NCBI GenBank assembly: GCA_963210315.1
Contig: OY723280.1
Coordinates: 310,001-374,000, forward strand
Reading direction: 5' to 3'
Origin: Rhynchopus euleeides
Lineage: Eukaryota > Euglenozoa > Diplonemea > Diplonemida > Diplonemidae
Length of the DNA stretch: 64,000 nucleotides
Each line of letters begins with the position of its first letter. Positions within the stretch are counted from its first letter, which is position 1. Under the pieces are notes generated by a model. It saw only the letters and a list, made by a program, of their open reading frames with translations. It was not told the DNA's origin and did no database searches. Shown here one piece after another: positions 10,198 to 20,540 of the stretch. The position numbers and the translations under genes are program-made.

Positions 10198-11571
10198 TCA
10201 GGCCTGCTCCTGCATCTCCTGTGGGCTGCGCTTCGGGGCGAACTTGCCCGTCTCCTTCATCGAGTCGTACATCTCCAGTGCGTTGAGGATGGCCTGGTCC
10301 ATGTTGAAGTACTTGTAAGATGCCAGCCTGCCGACGAAGGCGACACCCTCCTCCTTCTCGGCCAGCGCCCGGTACTTCTCGTACAGCTCGCGGTTGGCGG
10401 GGTTGGGCACCGGGTAGTACGGGTCGCCCTCTGCGCTGGAGAACTCCTTGTAGATGATGGACCCCTTGACGTCACCGTTCTTCACATTCTCAGGCTGGTT
10501 CGGGGTGTGCTTGTACTCCACGATGCGGGTGAAGGGCACATCCGCACCGGGGTAGTTGCATGCAAGCGGCTCCTGGATGTATCCGCCCTCGGGGGCCTCC
10601 TGGTACTCCGTCTCGAACACCACAGTGCGGTACTCCAGCTTCGGCAGGCCCTGGTCTGCGTAGTAGCTGTCGATGGGCCCTGTGTAGATAATCAGGTCGT
10701 GCTCGGGCAGCTGGTCACGCACCTTGAAGAAGTCGCAGTTCAGACGGATCGTCACCTTGTCCTTGCAGGCGCCTGTGAGGAGCAGGTTCTCGAAGATACG
10801 CGTGTACCCACGCAGGGGAAGGGCCTGGTACTTATCACCGAAGTACCTGTCGTCCTTCGACGTCCTGCAGGGGAGGCGGATGAGCACCGATGCGTCCAGC
10901 CCCTCGGGGTACTTGTCCCACTGCTTCTTGGTGTAGTGCCTGAAGATCTTCTCGTACAGACCCTCACCCACACGCGACAGGGCCGCCTCCTTCCCGTTCT
11001 GCGGGTCCTCGCACTTCACGCGCTGTGTCTCGTACCACGCCTCCATCTCCTCCTCGGTGTTGACGTTGGCCTTGAACAGCTTGTTGACAGTCTCCTGCGT
11101 GGGAGGGATGGGCACGATCTGCACGTTGCCGTCAACATCTGTGACGTGCCCCCTGCCGCGGTACTCGAACGGGATCCACTCAGACTGCTTGCTGACGTAC
11201 TCCCACACCCGCTCATGCACCGTGTGGAAGAAGTGCGGCCCGTACTGCGACACACGGATGCCCGACTCGTGCAGCAGATCGAAGCAGTTCCCGCCGATGT
11301 GGTCACGCTTGTCCACGATCAGCGACGTGAGGCCCAGCTCCGTGGCGCACCGCTCCGCCAGCACCGTACCCGACAGGCCCGCACCCACGATCACAAGGTT
11401 CACCTTCGGGAGGCCTTTCACCTGGCCCCCCATCACGTCCGGCCCCAGGTCCAGCGGCGCTTCCGACTTCTCACCGGCAGCGTGCAGCGCATCCACGCCC
11501 ACCACCCCTGTGACAGCGTTCATCTCCTTGTAGGGAGACGGCGCACGCGGGTCAGCAGGTCCAATCGGCAT
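10198..11571 (-). CDS. UGM: UDP-galactopyranose mutase
   Basis: A 457-residue single-exon flavoenzyme with ATG at 11571. It interconverts UDP-galactopyranose and UDP-galactofuranose, supplying Galf for surface glycans. Residues 58-76 form the FAD Rossmann motif (VNLVIVGAGLSGTVLAE), followed by GGNCFD (93-98) and the signature YGPHFFHT (110-117). Further on are the TKKQWDKYPEGL block, LPLRGYTRIFENLL, IIYTGPIDSYY and, at the C-terminus, GRLASYKYFNMDQAI, which holds the conserved substrate/FAD-binding Arg region. The length and the C-terminal FNMDQ block look closer to bacterial Glf-type enzymes than to the longer fungal/kinetoplastid type, apart from an N-terminal extension of about 55 residues. 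No signal peptide is visible, so it is probably cytosolic. Identity is very secure; a bacterial origin is inference. Confidence 0.95.
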   Translation of the reverse strand: MPIGPADPRAPSPYKEMNAVTGVVGVDALHAAGEKSEAPLDLGPDVMGGQVKGLPKVNLVIVGAGLSGTVLAERCATELGLTSLIVDKRDHIGGNCFDLLHESGIRVSQYGPHFFHTVHERVWEYVSKQSEWIPFEYRGRGHVTDVDGNVQIVPIPPTQETVNKLFKANVNTEEEMEAWYETQRVKCEDPQNGKEAALSRVGEGLYEKIFRHYTKKQWDKYPEGLDASVLIRLPCRTSKDDRYFGDKYQALPLRGYTRIFENLLLTGACKDKVTIRLNCDFFKVRDQLPEHDLIIYTGPIDSYYADQGLPKLEYRTVVFETEYQEAPEGGYIQEPLACNYPGADVPFTRIVEYKHTPNQPENVKNGDVKGSIIYKEFSSAEGDPYYPVPNPANRELYEKYRALAEKEEGVAFVGRLASYKYFNMDQAILNALEMYDSMKETGKFAPKRSPQEMQEQA

Positions 11572-11896
11572 CGTGTGTGTCTGTCGAGTGTGTCACTGGC
11601 CTGAGAGCAGGGCTGTGTGTGTGCTGCCAAAACGTGTGAATCACAACCAACAACGTGCCCCCCCGCCCCACCCACCCGACACACCAGGTCCAGCGAGGGC
11701 AAGAGAGTGGGTGGCGTTGCCACACCACACAGAGCAGTCCTTGCATGCAGGATCAAGATACGGGACTCACCTCTCAGGCAATAATAGGACGGATTAGTCA
11801 CCTCGGTTCTACGTAAGTCTTGGGAAGCAGAGACTCGTGCTTCCCCGCACCAGCCCCCAGCCTCCCGCTTCGCTACGATCCGTGCAAGAGGAGATA

Positions 11897-12610
11897 CCGT
11901 CACTCAAGTTATGTTGGTGGGGTAAAATATTGGTGGGGTAAATATGTTGGTGGGGTACTAATTTGGTGGATTTGAGGCTCTGAAAAAAGTTGGTGGGTTA
12001 TTACCCCACCAACATTATTACCCCAGGGCGCGTTGTACTTGGCGATTTTTTCTGGCACCTGGGATTTGGAGCCCCCTGCCCACCCACCCCGACTGCGCGT
12101 ACGCATGTGCGTACGCCGTCCGCACTTTCTGAAACCGCGCTGCGTACGCGTACGCAGAAATTGCGTACGGCTGGTATTCCAGGTCTCTCAGCACACAGTA
12201 GGCCACCCAGTAGGCTGAGCCCTGGCCTTTGCTCTTGCCTTTCACAGACGGTTCCTTCGCGCACAAGTGCAAAAGGTACGATTACCTACTCGAAGGCTCG
12301 AAGGCTGCTGAGGTTGACGACCGATTTGGTGTGCGGACATGGCCGTCTCTTGTACTACATAGACTGCCGTTTGCAGGCGCCGCACGCCCACGCGTACGCC
12401 GTATGCATTTTCTGGAAAACGTAGCCATCAGCCAGGCTCCTTAGGCGTTCGCCACGAAAACGGTAGTCAGCGATGCGCATTGGGGTAATAAATTGGTGGG
12501 GTAGATTTGTTGGTGGGGTAAATATGTTGGTGGGGTACTAATTTGGTGGATTTGAGGGTTCTGGAAGAAGTTGGTGGGTTATTACCCCACCAACATTACT
12601 TGAGTGACGG
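11897..12610. mobile_element. TA-flanked MITE-like element with GTTGGTGGGGTA repeats
   Basis: The ends are inverted repeats: the left reads CCGTCACTCAAGTTATGTTG and the right is its near-perfect reverse complement, continuing as GGTGGGGTAA. A TA dinucleotide flanks both sides (11895-11896 and 12611-12612), as in Tc1/mariner-type insertions. A block of about 90 bp carrying GTTGGTGGGGTACTAATTTG is present near both ends in direct orientation (about 11940-12020 and 12515-12600). The centre contains several GCGTACGC palindromes (12095-12165). No transposase frame is present, so it is non-autonomous. Confidence 0.8.
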
Positions 12611-13560
12611 TAGATGGCAACAAGGCTCGGCAGCTGTGCCTGCCTGAAGCGAAGCTTTTGAGCGCAGGCAGAGAGAGGCACACGCCGAACCCACATGTGG
12701 GTCCCGCAAGGCCGGCAGAAAACGTAACTACGACAAGGCAACCACAGCAGCGCAGTCCCCAATCCCCTGGAAAAAGGAACTCGAGACACAGCAGGTCATC
12801 CACCCCCACAAAGCCCCCCGCCCCGACCCCCCAAAGCTATCTGAGACCCCTCAGATAGCTAAGACCTCTCAGGCCTCTGCAGTGGCTGCAGAAGCGGGGC
12901 TGTGAACTGTCAAATCGTACTCCTTTCGCTTTTATAGGAGAACCCCCCCCCGCCCCCCCCCCCCCCTCACCCTGTCCAGCAGCGCCTGTTCATCACAGCT
13001 CCGAACTGCCTTTCATCCATGGGTTGCACACACTTCGATTCCCAGAAGGCTTTGTGAAGTGGGCAATCTGAGGTGGTCCAGCCGAACGATAAAACAACCC
13101 ATCGTTATTTCACGGCCTTTTCTTCCGACTCTGCTTTGTCGCTCGAAAGCCGAAAGCACCCTCCCCTCCCCTCCCCTCCCCTCCCACCCCCTGCCCCCAC
13201 AACAGCAGGTAGCCTCACGCAATACCAGGTGGCCTCACACCCGTTCTACAAGGGCGCCGCCGCAGCCAGGGGAGGGAGGGGCAGTTTTGATTATACAAGC
13301 CGGCGGGAAACCCACCTCCCCCACCACCCCCCCACCCCCTTCCCAACGTGGAATACAATACACCCCCTCCCCGTTCGGATGATTGCATATGGTGGCAGGC
13401 ACCCTCCCTCCAGGCAGAACAGGCGCTGTTCGCCCACCCGCGATACACCCACCTGTCGCCCTCGCCCCCTCTCACCCCAAACCTGTGCTGCGAGCGGGGC
13501 CTTTTTTTTTTGCCAAGGCAAACCGCGCCAGAGGGGGGGGAGGGGGTGTTGGGGGGGGCT
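12611..13560. other. Spacer upstream of the glycosyltransferase 3' end
   Basis: No gene is recognised. Contents are a CTCAGATAGCT inverted pair near 12836-12860, a C tract at 12947-12966 and a CTCCC-repeat tract at 13160-13190. Open frames on both strands are Pro-rich artefacts. Confidence 0.55.
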
Positions 13561-15543
13561 TTACCGGTTCTGTTCTCGGTTGTTTGCATCCGATTCCGAG
13601 GGTGCGATGCACTCCCGTTGGGGCACGGGGATGCCGGAGGTGAACCCGTCGGCGATCGCCCTCCCTGCGGGCACCGTGTGGTTGCGGTGGATCCGCTTCT
13701 TGGGGAACACATCCTCCCCGACGACCACGGTTGCCGGGCCCTTGAGGAAGGTGCACTCCTTCTTCTTCACATCGAAGGACCACAGCTGGCAGCCCGACAC
13801 AGAGAGGCACGTCTTGCAGCACGCCTCTGCGGAATCATCACCAGTCGTGTCCCCCTCTGTGCCGTGCAGTGCGGTGTACTGCATACCCTCCTCCACAAGG
13901 CATGTCCCGCTCTCTGTCTCGACGTAGGAGACACGCCCGTTGTCCCCCTGCGTCTTCACGCTGGAATGCAGAGAACGCGTGTAACGGAGAATGGAGAGCC
14001 CGATGCTTCCGGAGAGGTCGCGTTTGAGGCCCTCTTTCGGGTCTGCGTAGTATTCGTCGTCTTCGCTGCGCTGCTTTGCGGTCACCCCTGCCTTCTGCAC
14101 GCGGAGGAGTTCGGAGCGGAGCAGGTGCTCATAGTCTGCTTTCGACTTCATCTCATAGTGGTTCATCCGAATCCCAGACCCGCAGCAGTGCTGCGGAGAG
14201 ATGCACTTCTTCTTCGACGGGGTGACAAGGGATGGGTAGCTGAGGAGCCCATCCTCACAGGCGTCGACGTCCTTCCAGTTGTCATCCTTCCCCCTCCCGA
14301 TGCGTTTGAAGTACCCGCGCAGCACGGAGGTGTCCCCCTCCTCCGTCGCGCGCCGCCTCCGCTGCCGCATCGCAGACTTCCACTGCGATGTGTTGACGGG
14401 GTGTGTCCAGGCAGCCATATGCGACTTCTTCACACACTTCTTCACGTTGTAGATAACCCGCGTCTTCCGGCACTCCCCACAGGGAGCCTCGGGATACGCT
14501 CCACAGTCCTCCTCGTACTCGTAGTTGGAACAATCCCCTCCTGAGGAGAGCTGCGACTCCAAACGCAACCCCTCCTGCGCCTCGAGGAAATCGGAGGATC
14601 CAAAACGCTCCCAAGCGATTGGGATGTACGCCAGGTTCTTAAGGCACTTCTTCTTGATGTACTTCGAGAGAGAGCAGCCTGTGCGCGGGTAGACGTAGTC
14701 GCTGGTGGTGAGGGGCAGCAGCCAGGTGACATACGGCGCCACCACGCGGTGGCACTTCTTCATAAACCAGCAGGTCTTGATGGAGGGCGGCGTGAACCCG
14801 GAGAACCAGTTTGTCGACCTGAGGTGCATCTGGCACCCCTTCGTGTCGTTCTCAGGCGCCTGTGGGAGGGACTCGTGAACGATAGTCACATCCCCTGCAG
14901 CCTGGTGCCTCTTCAGGGTCCGGCGCGTCATCTCCTCCTCGGGGTTGTGCGGCACGCTGTAGTCGTTGTAGTCAAAGATAAAGATATGGTCCACACCGGC
15001 CAGCTTGTGGAACTGAATCCACTCCTCGAGATACTCACCCCCTTCAAACGTCGACGCGCACACCCCCAGATGCCATTGGTGCGTCTCCGGGGAGATCCTG
15101 GCCATGCTGGTCGACATCTCGTGGGACATCGGCGCTGCCTTCTTCCTCGCAGCTTTGCTCTGTGCGGCAAGCCTGTGCAGCAGCGGGGCAGGCTTGGGTG
15201 ATTCCGGCTGCTGCGCAGTCGGCGAGGGGCTTGCCCCTCCCTTCGGCATGTCCTTCGAGGGCAGAACCTGGCGCGTCTCGGCGGCGGAGCCATCTAAATT
15301 CGAATTCGAATCGCCGCCCTCCTGCTGCGGCAGCGGTGTCTTCCCGGGGGCCCGGGTTGCGGCGGCCCCGCGTTCCCGCTCCCGCTTGAGGGAGTGGAGC
15401 TGCTCGTGCTGCTCCTCCAGCTCGTCCTGGCTGCGGCGCACCGCGAAGGAGCCACGCATGAAGAGGACTTGGAGGGAGGCGATCACCGCCACGATCATCG
15501 TGGCACGCACCCACTGCGTGCTGCTCATGTTCAGCGGAGGCAT
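13561..15543 (-). CDS. GT92-family glycosyltransferase, type II membrane, with PAN/apple-like tail
   Basis: A 660-residue protein with ATG at 15543. Residues 13-31 are a single hydrophobic anchor (ATMIVAVIASLQVLFM), followed by a charged probable coiled coil (38-58) and a Ser/Pro stem, the usual plan of a Golgi type II glycosyltransferase. The catalytic part begins at WHLGVCASTFEGGEYLEEWI (157-176) and continues with HKLAGVDHIFIFDYND (179-194), which fits DUF23/GT92 with an acidic FDYND metal-binding candidate. Many paired cysteines follow (CSLSKY, CSNYEYEEDCGAYPEAPCGEC). The C-terminal portion, with ACCKTCLSVSGCQLWSF and ECTFLKG, resembles a PAN/apple domain, a carbohydrate- or protein-binding module. 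Acceptor and donor sugars are unknown; GT92 enzymes in animals and plants transfer galactose. It lies between the nuclease-like gene and the mutase on the same strand. Confidence 0.8.
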   Translation of the reverse strand: MPPLNMSSTQWVRATMIVAVIASLQVLFMRGSFAVRRSQDELEEQHEQLHSLKRERERGAAATRAPGKTPLPQQEGGDSNSNLDGSAAETRQVLPSKDMPKGGASPSPTAQQPESPKPAPLLHRLAAQSKAARKKAAPMSHEMSTSMARISPETHQWHLGVCASTFEGGEYLEEWIQFHKLAGVDHIFIFDYNDYSVPHNPEEEMTRRTLKRHQAAGDVTIVHESLPQAPENDTKGCQMHLRSTNWFSGFTPPSIKTCWFMKKCHRVVAPYVTWLLPLTTSDYVYPRTGCSLSKYIKKKCLKNLAYIPIAWERFGSSDFLEAQEGLRLESQLSSGGDCSNYEYEEDCGAYPEAPCGECRKTRVIYNVKKCVKKSHMAAWTHPVNTSQWKSAMRQRRRRATEEGDTSVLRGYFKRIGRGKDDNWKDVDACEDGLLSYPSLVTPSKKKCISPQHCCGSGIRMNHYEMKSKADYEHLLRSELLRVQKAGVTAKQRSEDDEYYADPKEGLKRDLSGSIGLSILRYTRSLHSSVKTQGDNGRVSYVETESGTCLVEEGMQYTALHGTEGDTTGDDSAEACCKTCLSVSGCQLWSFDVKKKECTFLKGPATVVVGEDVFPKKRIHRNHTVPAGRAIADGFTSGIPVPQRECIAPSESDANNREQNR

Positions 15544-16060
15544 GGTGGGGGGCGGGGCGGGTGTGTCGGCCCCGGTGGCGGTGTTGTGTAACCCAACGAC
15601 CCCCCCCCCCCCGTCCCACTACCTAGCGCTGGGGTGTTGGGTGTATGTGTGTTTGTTTGAAACGAAAGAGTTTGCGTGGCGCACTCAGTCTAGAGTGTCG
15701 ACACGCTAACCCCGTGATGAAAGTCAAATCACGGCGCCGCCACCCGGGTGGTTGGTGTGTGTGTCTGTGTGATGTGCTGCAACAGCCACTCTACCCACCC
15801 ACCCCCCCCTTGGAATGCAATGCGCGGGGGGAGGGTGTGGGGGGCTGAGGATGCACTGCGCACCCCCCACTCACGCCTAACATCACCCCCTCTCTATTAC
15901 GCCTACAGCCTCCTCCGCCAATACTGTTAACTGGGAGGGGGCGGGGGGGGGGGGGGGGGGGGGGGGTGGTCGGCGCAGGCATGCGAAGCAGCACCCCCAC
16001 TCCAGAACCCCCCACCCCACCCCCCCCCCCCCCTCCCCCCCTCCCCATCCCCACACGAGA
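15544..16060. other. Spacer with long G and C tracts
   Basis: It contains a run of more than 20 G residues (about 15945-15966) and C tracts at 16019-16042. No gene or clear signal is seen. Confidence 0.6.
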
Positions 16061-16963
16061 TCACCTCCCGCGATCTCGCCTGGCCCTCTCGGGACGGCCC
16101 TGCCGTTCCCGCCCCTGAGCACCTCCTCTGGTGCGCGTGTCCTGGTGTGCGCGCTTCTGCTTCTGCAGGGGGTGTTGGCGTGTTGACGGGTGGGTGGGAT
16201 GGCAGGAGGATGCGGGAGGGGGGAGGCCGGGGCCCGAGCTAAAACCCCCAAAACCCCCACCAGGGCATACCTCGCGCTCCTTCTCCCGCCTGAACCGCCA
16301 GGGCGGGGTGGGATCCTTCTCTGTCCAGATCCCAACCTTGTCGCGCGTCGCGTTCTCCATGATCTCCTTCAGCTTCATGCGTTTGTCGAACGCGCCGTGG
16401 TGCCACGCCAGGCCCTTCCTCAACAGGTTGGACTGGACGTAGCGGAACTCAGACACGGCTGTCTGGGTGAAAACGTCGGCAATATACCTGCCTTCGTAAT
16501 CCTTCTCATGCACAAAACCTATGACATCGGTGTGCGGTGCGAAGAGGATATCGCGCAGCGCGTGCATCGACTCGGTGCCATAGGGCTGCTCGAGCTCAGG
16601 CGCATCGACAGCACGCAGACGCAGCTTCACGAGATACCCATCCTCTGTGTTGGCAAGGAAGGTGTCCCCATCCAGCACGCGTCTCACACGGAGGTGCGAC
16701 TCACGCCCCAACAGCCCGTCCAGACGCACGCTCTGCCACCAGCAGATGAACAGGATGATCGCCAGCGCCAGCGCGACAAAGGAAGGGCTCATGCTCATGA
16801 CCAGGTCATAGCCAAACGGCTTCCGCCGAACCCTCTGCTGGGGGAGTGTCCTCCCGGTCTGCCCCGGCAGGGCAGATCCCCCTCCGCCATACGCCCCTGC
16901 ATGCGCCTTCTGGTATGCCGCAGAATAGTCTGTCGTGCTGCGTGTCGGACGCCCGCTCTTCAT
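16061..16963 (-). CDS. Membrane-anchored staphylococcal-nuclease-fold protein (two exons)
   Basis: ATG at 16963. The unspliced frame gives 300 residues; removing the intron at 16163-16270 gives 264. Residues 60-79 are one transmembrane helix (SFVALALAIILFICWWQS), preceded by a basic Ser/Gly tail. The SNase fold follows: VRRVLDGDTF, KLRLRAVDAPE and EGRYIADV. Residues equivalent to the catalytic set of staphylococcal nuclease are all present: D100, R115, D120, E123 and R159. Active nuclease function is therefore plausible, cleaving DNA or RNA in a Ca2+-dependent way at a membrane. The spliced C-terminus is a short, highly basic Arg/Gln tail. It is the first gene of the co-oriented host set (GT92, mutase, METTL16 and F-box follow). 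Cellular compartment is unknown. Confidence 0.88.
   Translation of the reverse strand: MKSGRPTRSTTDYSAAYQKAHAGAYGGGGSALPGQTGRTLPQQRVRRKPFGYDLVMSMSPSFVALALAIILFICWWQSVRLDGLLGRESHLRVRRVLDGDTFLANTEDGYLVKLRLRAVDAPELEQPYGTESMHALRDILFAPHTDVIGFVHEKDYEGRYIADVFTQTAVSEFRYVQSNLLRKGLAWHHGAFDKRMKLKEIMENATRDKVGIWTEKDPTPPWRFRREKEREVCPGGGFGGFSSGPGLPPPASSCHPTHPSTRQHPLQKQKRAHQDTRTRGGAQGRERQGRPERARRDRGR
16163..16270 (-). other. Spliceosomal intron in the SNase-like gene
   Basis: On the coding strand exon 1 ends CGCGAG, the donor is GTATGC, and the acceptor is CCCCCTGCAG followed by AAGCAGAAGCGC. The length is 108 nt, exactly 36 codons, with no stop, so retention adds 36 Gly/Pro/Ser/His-rich residues without breaking the frame. 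The flanking exons join basic, charged sequence to basic, charged sequence, which supports splicing. Confidence 0.75.
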
Positions 16964-19054
16964 CGTGCCTCAGGTGTTCGTGAGGCAACACGCGCCGGAG
17001 GAATGTGGGTTTGCTTCCCTGATCAGGGTATCAGGGGTGGGTGGGGTGGGGGTAATATTCTAATGCCAATGCCTAGGCACGGCTGTGTGTATCCCTCATC
17101 TACTGAGGGGGGGGGGGGCCTGTAGATAGGGGCGGTGCTACGGATGTGGGGCATAATCAGCAAAGAGCTGCTGATTATGTTTGTGCGCCAAATCCGGGCA
17201 AAACAAAAGCAACCCCGCAGCCTGATGAGGAGGTTGAATTTGTTGCCCAAGCGCTGCCTACTATCTTTTTGGCACTGACAGGAGACCTGTTGCGTTAAAA
17301 AAAACTGGGGATGTGTGTGTGTGTGTGTGTGTGTGGGAGGGGTGAGGGTGGGGGGAAGCTCTGAGACGATTGAGCAGGGGCTACTTGCCGTAAGCCCTTC
17401 CATCCCCCTTGCCCCCCCCCTTCCCTCTCCCCTGCAGAGGGGTTTAGTTACGGCGGTATGCATCCTACAACAGAACGACAGGAGTCGGGAGGGGCGTCTG
17501 ATGAGTTTGAACGATTTCAACGGGAGGTCTTTCTTTTGGAACCCATTTCGCTCTGGCATGCTCACAGAAATAGCCGCCACGCTGGCACAGTGCGAAAGGC
17601 ACACTGACACCGAAGACGCAGCAAAAAGGAACCCAGTCGTGTTGACACTATAGCTCTCTGGGTGTGTGTCTGTCATACAGTGATAGTCATATCAGAGTTC
17701 GCTCGGCGGAACTTACACTAAACAAATGGGTTAACGTGTGTGTGGGGAGGAGGGGTCGTGGGGGTTGGCACCTTCTGAACAACGGAGATATTCTGATGTG
17801 TCCAATGGCGAACACAGCACATGCCCTCGGGTGCCTGCGATGACACAATGGCGGGCCTGGGTGTTCCTGGCGATACGCACACCACTGCCAGAGGGGGGGA
17901 GGCATCGTGGCGGCAAATCACAGACAAACCTGGGGGGGGGGGGGGGGGGGGCAGTATCTGGGCGAGCAGCAGAGACTTTACAAAATCACATAAAAATGGG
18001 GTGGGGTGGGGGAGACACGATCTCAATGCCATGCAACTGACAATATTTTTCCAGAAGTTATCCTCTTATGCTGAAGGTGAGACTATACGGGGGGTGGCTA
18101 GCAGGCTGCAACTGGATGGCTTTTATACCGCAGGCCTCAGGGCAAGAGATGATGGACACTGAGGGAGACGGGAAATAGCACGAAGCTTGACGGGTAGGAT
18201 AGGGGGGGGTGTGTTGTGTATGAATCGCGCAGTCTGTTTTCGAGAGGCTTCGGACATCTATTCAAAAAAAAAGCAAATCCCACGGCCTTTGCTGCGGTGG
18301 TCTGTCTTTTTTTTGGCTTTGTGTCTTTCTGATCTTTTTTGACAGGATAATTTTTTGACAAGGCATAAGTATGGCTGGCCTTTTCGACATTCATGTTTTC
18401 CCGCAGGTTTTGCTATCTTGCCAACGGGTGGGTGACCCAGGCTTCCTGCAAGGCTGGCGGCTTGGGGGCCCAGCGCATGCGAGCCGGTGGTCTTGTTGTC
18501 TTGGCACAGGCCGATCCATATGGACCCCGCATGGCAGCTTTCAGATACGTTTCGACTTTGACACTCCGACTCAACACCGGTGGAGCAGAAGGGTTGTCAA
18601 AATAGCTCATTGGGGACACAATTCATGCATTGTGATACCTCCGGCACGCCCACCCTCCCCGCCCCAAAACACCTCTCCCCACCCTCCCACCCTCCCTCCC
18701 TCCCTCCCCCTTCACCTGGGAGCTGTCCAGCGCATTGCCACCGGAAGCACACCCCACACGCACGGATTGCCTGAACTAAAAGCTAGTAGGACTCGGGAAG
18801 TAGAACCAACAAGGAGAGGTGTCGTCTGTGGTTGACCAAGCGGTGCCATGTTGCGCCGAGGGGCAAAGGCATGATGGGGCCCATTGCACAGCTACCCTAC
18901 GCAGAGCAAAAAAAATATAGTGGGTGTGGTCAAGTATGAAGCTAAATGTGGAGTCCAAGTCCCGATTCAGGATTGCACTTTTTTTCTCTTTGGGTTTTTA
19001 TAGGGAGGGAATTTTTTTTTCTCCTTGGGTTTTTTAGGTGGGATTTTTTCCCAA
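16964..19054. other. Spacer, no gene recognised
   Basis: Contents are a (TG)n microsatellite at 17312-17335, a run of about 18 G at 17935-17950 and scattered T tracts. A perfect hairpin with 11-bp arms (CATAATCAGCA, 6-nt loop) spans 17152-17179. No protein-like frame is convincing on either strand. Confidence 0.55.
17152..17179. repeat. Short perfect inverted repeat
   Basis: The arms CATAATCAGCA and TGCTGATTATG are separated by AAGAGC. It lies about 190 bp upstream of the SNase-like start codon. Function is unknown; it could be chance or a regulatory hairpin. Confidence 0.5.
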
Positions 19055-20428
19055 CAGGTTTTCTGGGTGAAGTTTTTGAACGATTTGAACGATTTTTGGC
19101 CGTGCTCGTCGCGTCCCCCGGTGAGGGGGGACGCTGTTTCGTGTTCTCCTTGCCGCACGGAGGCATTGCCTTACGTCGCCTCTTCCTCTTTTCCTTTATG
19201 GGCGGGTTAGTCTGGCTCAGAGGGCGGGACCGTGCTGATATGCACAGTGACGACTCTCCCTTTTTTGTTGTGCCCGCCTCCTGCCGAGTCGTGGCTGCTG
19301 CCTCTCAGACTGGGGGCGGGCGGTCGCCGACGCTGACGCGCCTGGCGGCCCGTGGAAAGTGACGTGGGTCTGGGGGTGGGGGGGGGGGGGGTGCTGGGGT
19401 GTCGGGCCGAAGCCCTTGACCGCTGTTGATTTTTGCAGGTTTCACGAGATCAGGTAGTCCTTCTCGCTGTGCTCCGTCACCCCTGCCTCAGCCAGGTAGC
19501 GTAGGGCCCCCTTGCAGTTGTGCAGCAGCAGGTTGTGCACGTTTGTGGCTGTGAGGTGGTGTCGGGCTGACGCTGTCGCGGGACAGCCGAAGAATAGGTG
19601 CTTCAGCGAGACCCCAGGCGGGGGGCTGTCCGGCGCAAGCTTCAGGCAGGGTTTGCACGGTGGTTGTGCGCTGCCCGGGACGTCGTGGTCGTACACCAGG
19701 CGGTGGTGGTCGGCCCGGAGGCGGCGGATGGTGGTTTCCCCTAAGCGGGTAAGGCCCTCCATGCGGAGGTCAGGGCGCTGCAGTCGCGTCTCCCCGATTC
19801 CTGACCGATACGCGTACACGCTGTCTGTGCGGGGCAACGTGGTCCCGCTGTATATGTGTCGGCGGAGGGTGACACGGGCCGACGCGAGGCTGACCGGCTC
19901 CATCTGGGGCTTGAACGCACCGATCTGCGCCTGCTTGTCAGCAAGTTCGTTCCCTACCACCCCAACATGCGACGGGATGTAGCGGAGGTGGGTGGTGACA
20001 TCGTACGTTTGGGCGAGCTTGCGCAGCCTCTGCCAGATGTCCCATTCGGTGGACCCCCTCGCTCGCTGGGGGCCGCTCAGCAGTGCATTCAGTGCGCTCT
20101 GCGAGTCGGTGAGGATGGCGACCGTTTCGCCTTGGGTTACCACGGTGCATAGGTGGGCGAGGGATTCTCTGATGGCCACCAGCTCTGCCTGGTAGCTGAT
20201 GCAACGGAGTCCTGCCGGCCAGGCGAGCTTTTTCTTGAGGCGGCCCTCCGGCATGCTGTACACCGCTGCGCCCGCGCCGCCCTGTTGCTGCCGCGATGTG
20301 GAGTTGGAGACTGACCCGTCGGTGTAGACATGCCAGGCGCACGTCGGGAGGGCCTGGATGGTCTGCTCTGCCAGGTCCCGGAGGGTGTCTTTTGGTGCGA
20401 GGTGCCAGGTTTTCTGGGTGAAGTTTTT
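19055..20428 (-). mobile_element. 5'-truncated LINE (Ingi-like) with 23-bp target duplication
   Basis: The insertion (19078-20405) lies between exact 23-bp direct repeats at 19055-19077 and 20406-20428 (starting CAGGTTTTCTGGGTGAAG), a target-site duplication of target-primed reverse transcription. It carries only the C-terminal coding part (stop at 19442): RNase H with CAWHVYTDGSVSN, ILTDSQSALNALL and YIPSHVGVVGNELAD, then a Cys/His tail (CKPCLKL...HLFFGC) like that of the complete LINE at 48-53.7 kb. Sequence divergence shows a different subfamily. The 3' end is not poly(A) but a short AAATCGTTC-type repeat. The coding frame runs on through the duplication, which is coincidence of the target. 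Confidence 0.85.
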
Positions 20429-20540
20429 CGGGGGCAGGTGGTATTCTAGTGGGGGATGAGGATGAATCCTCCGGACACCCGCCCCTTTTTCGGTTGTTCC
20501 AGCCAAAACCCGGCGTTGTTCCCCAGTCAAGAGCCAGGCG

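Noticed and set aside
17023-17676. Minus-strand 217-codon frame
   Set aside because: Crosses a (TG)n microsatellite and G tracts, with no recognisable domain.
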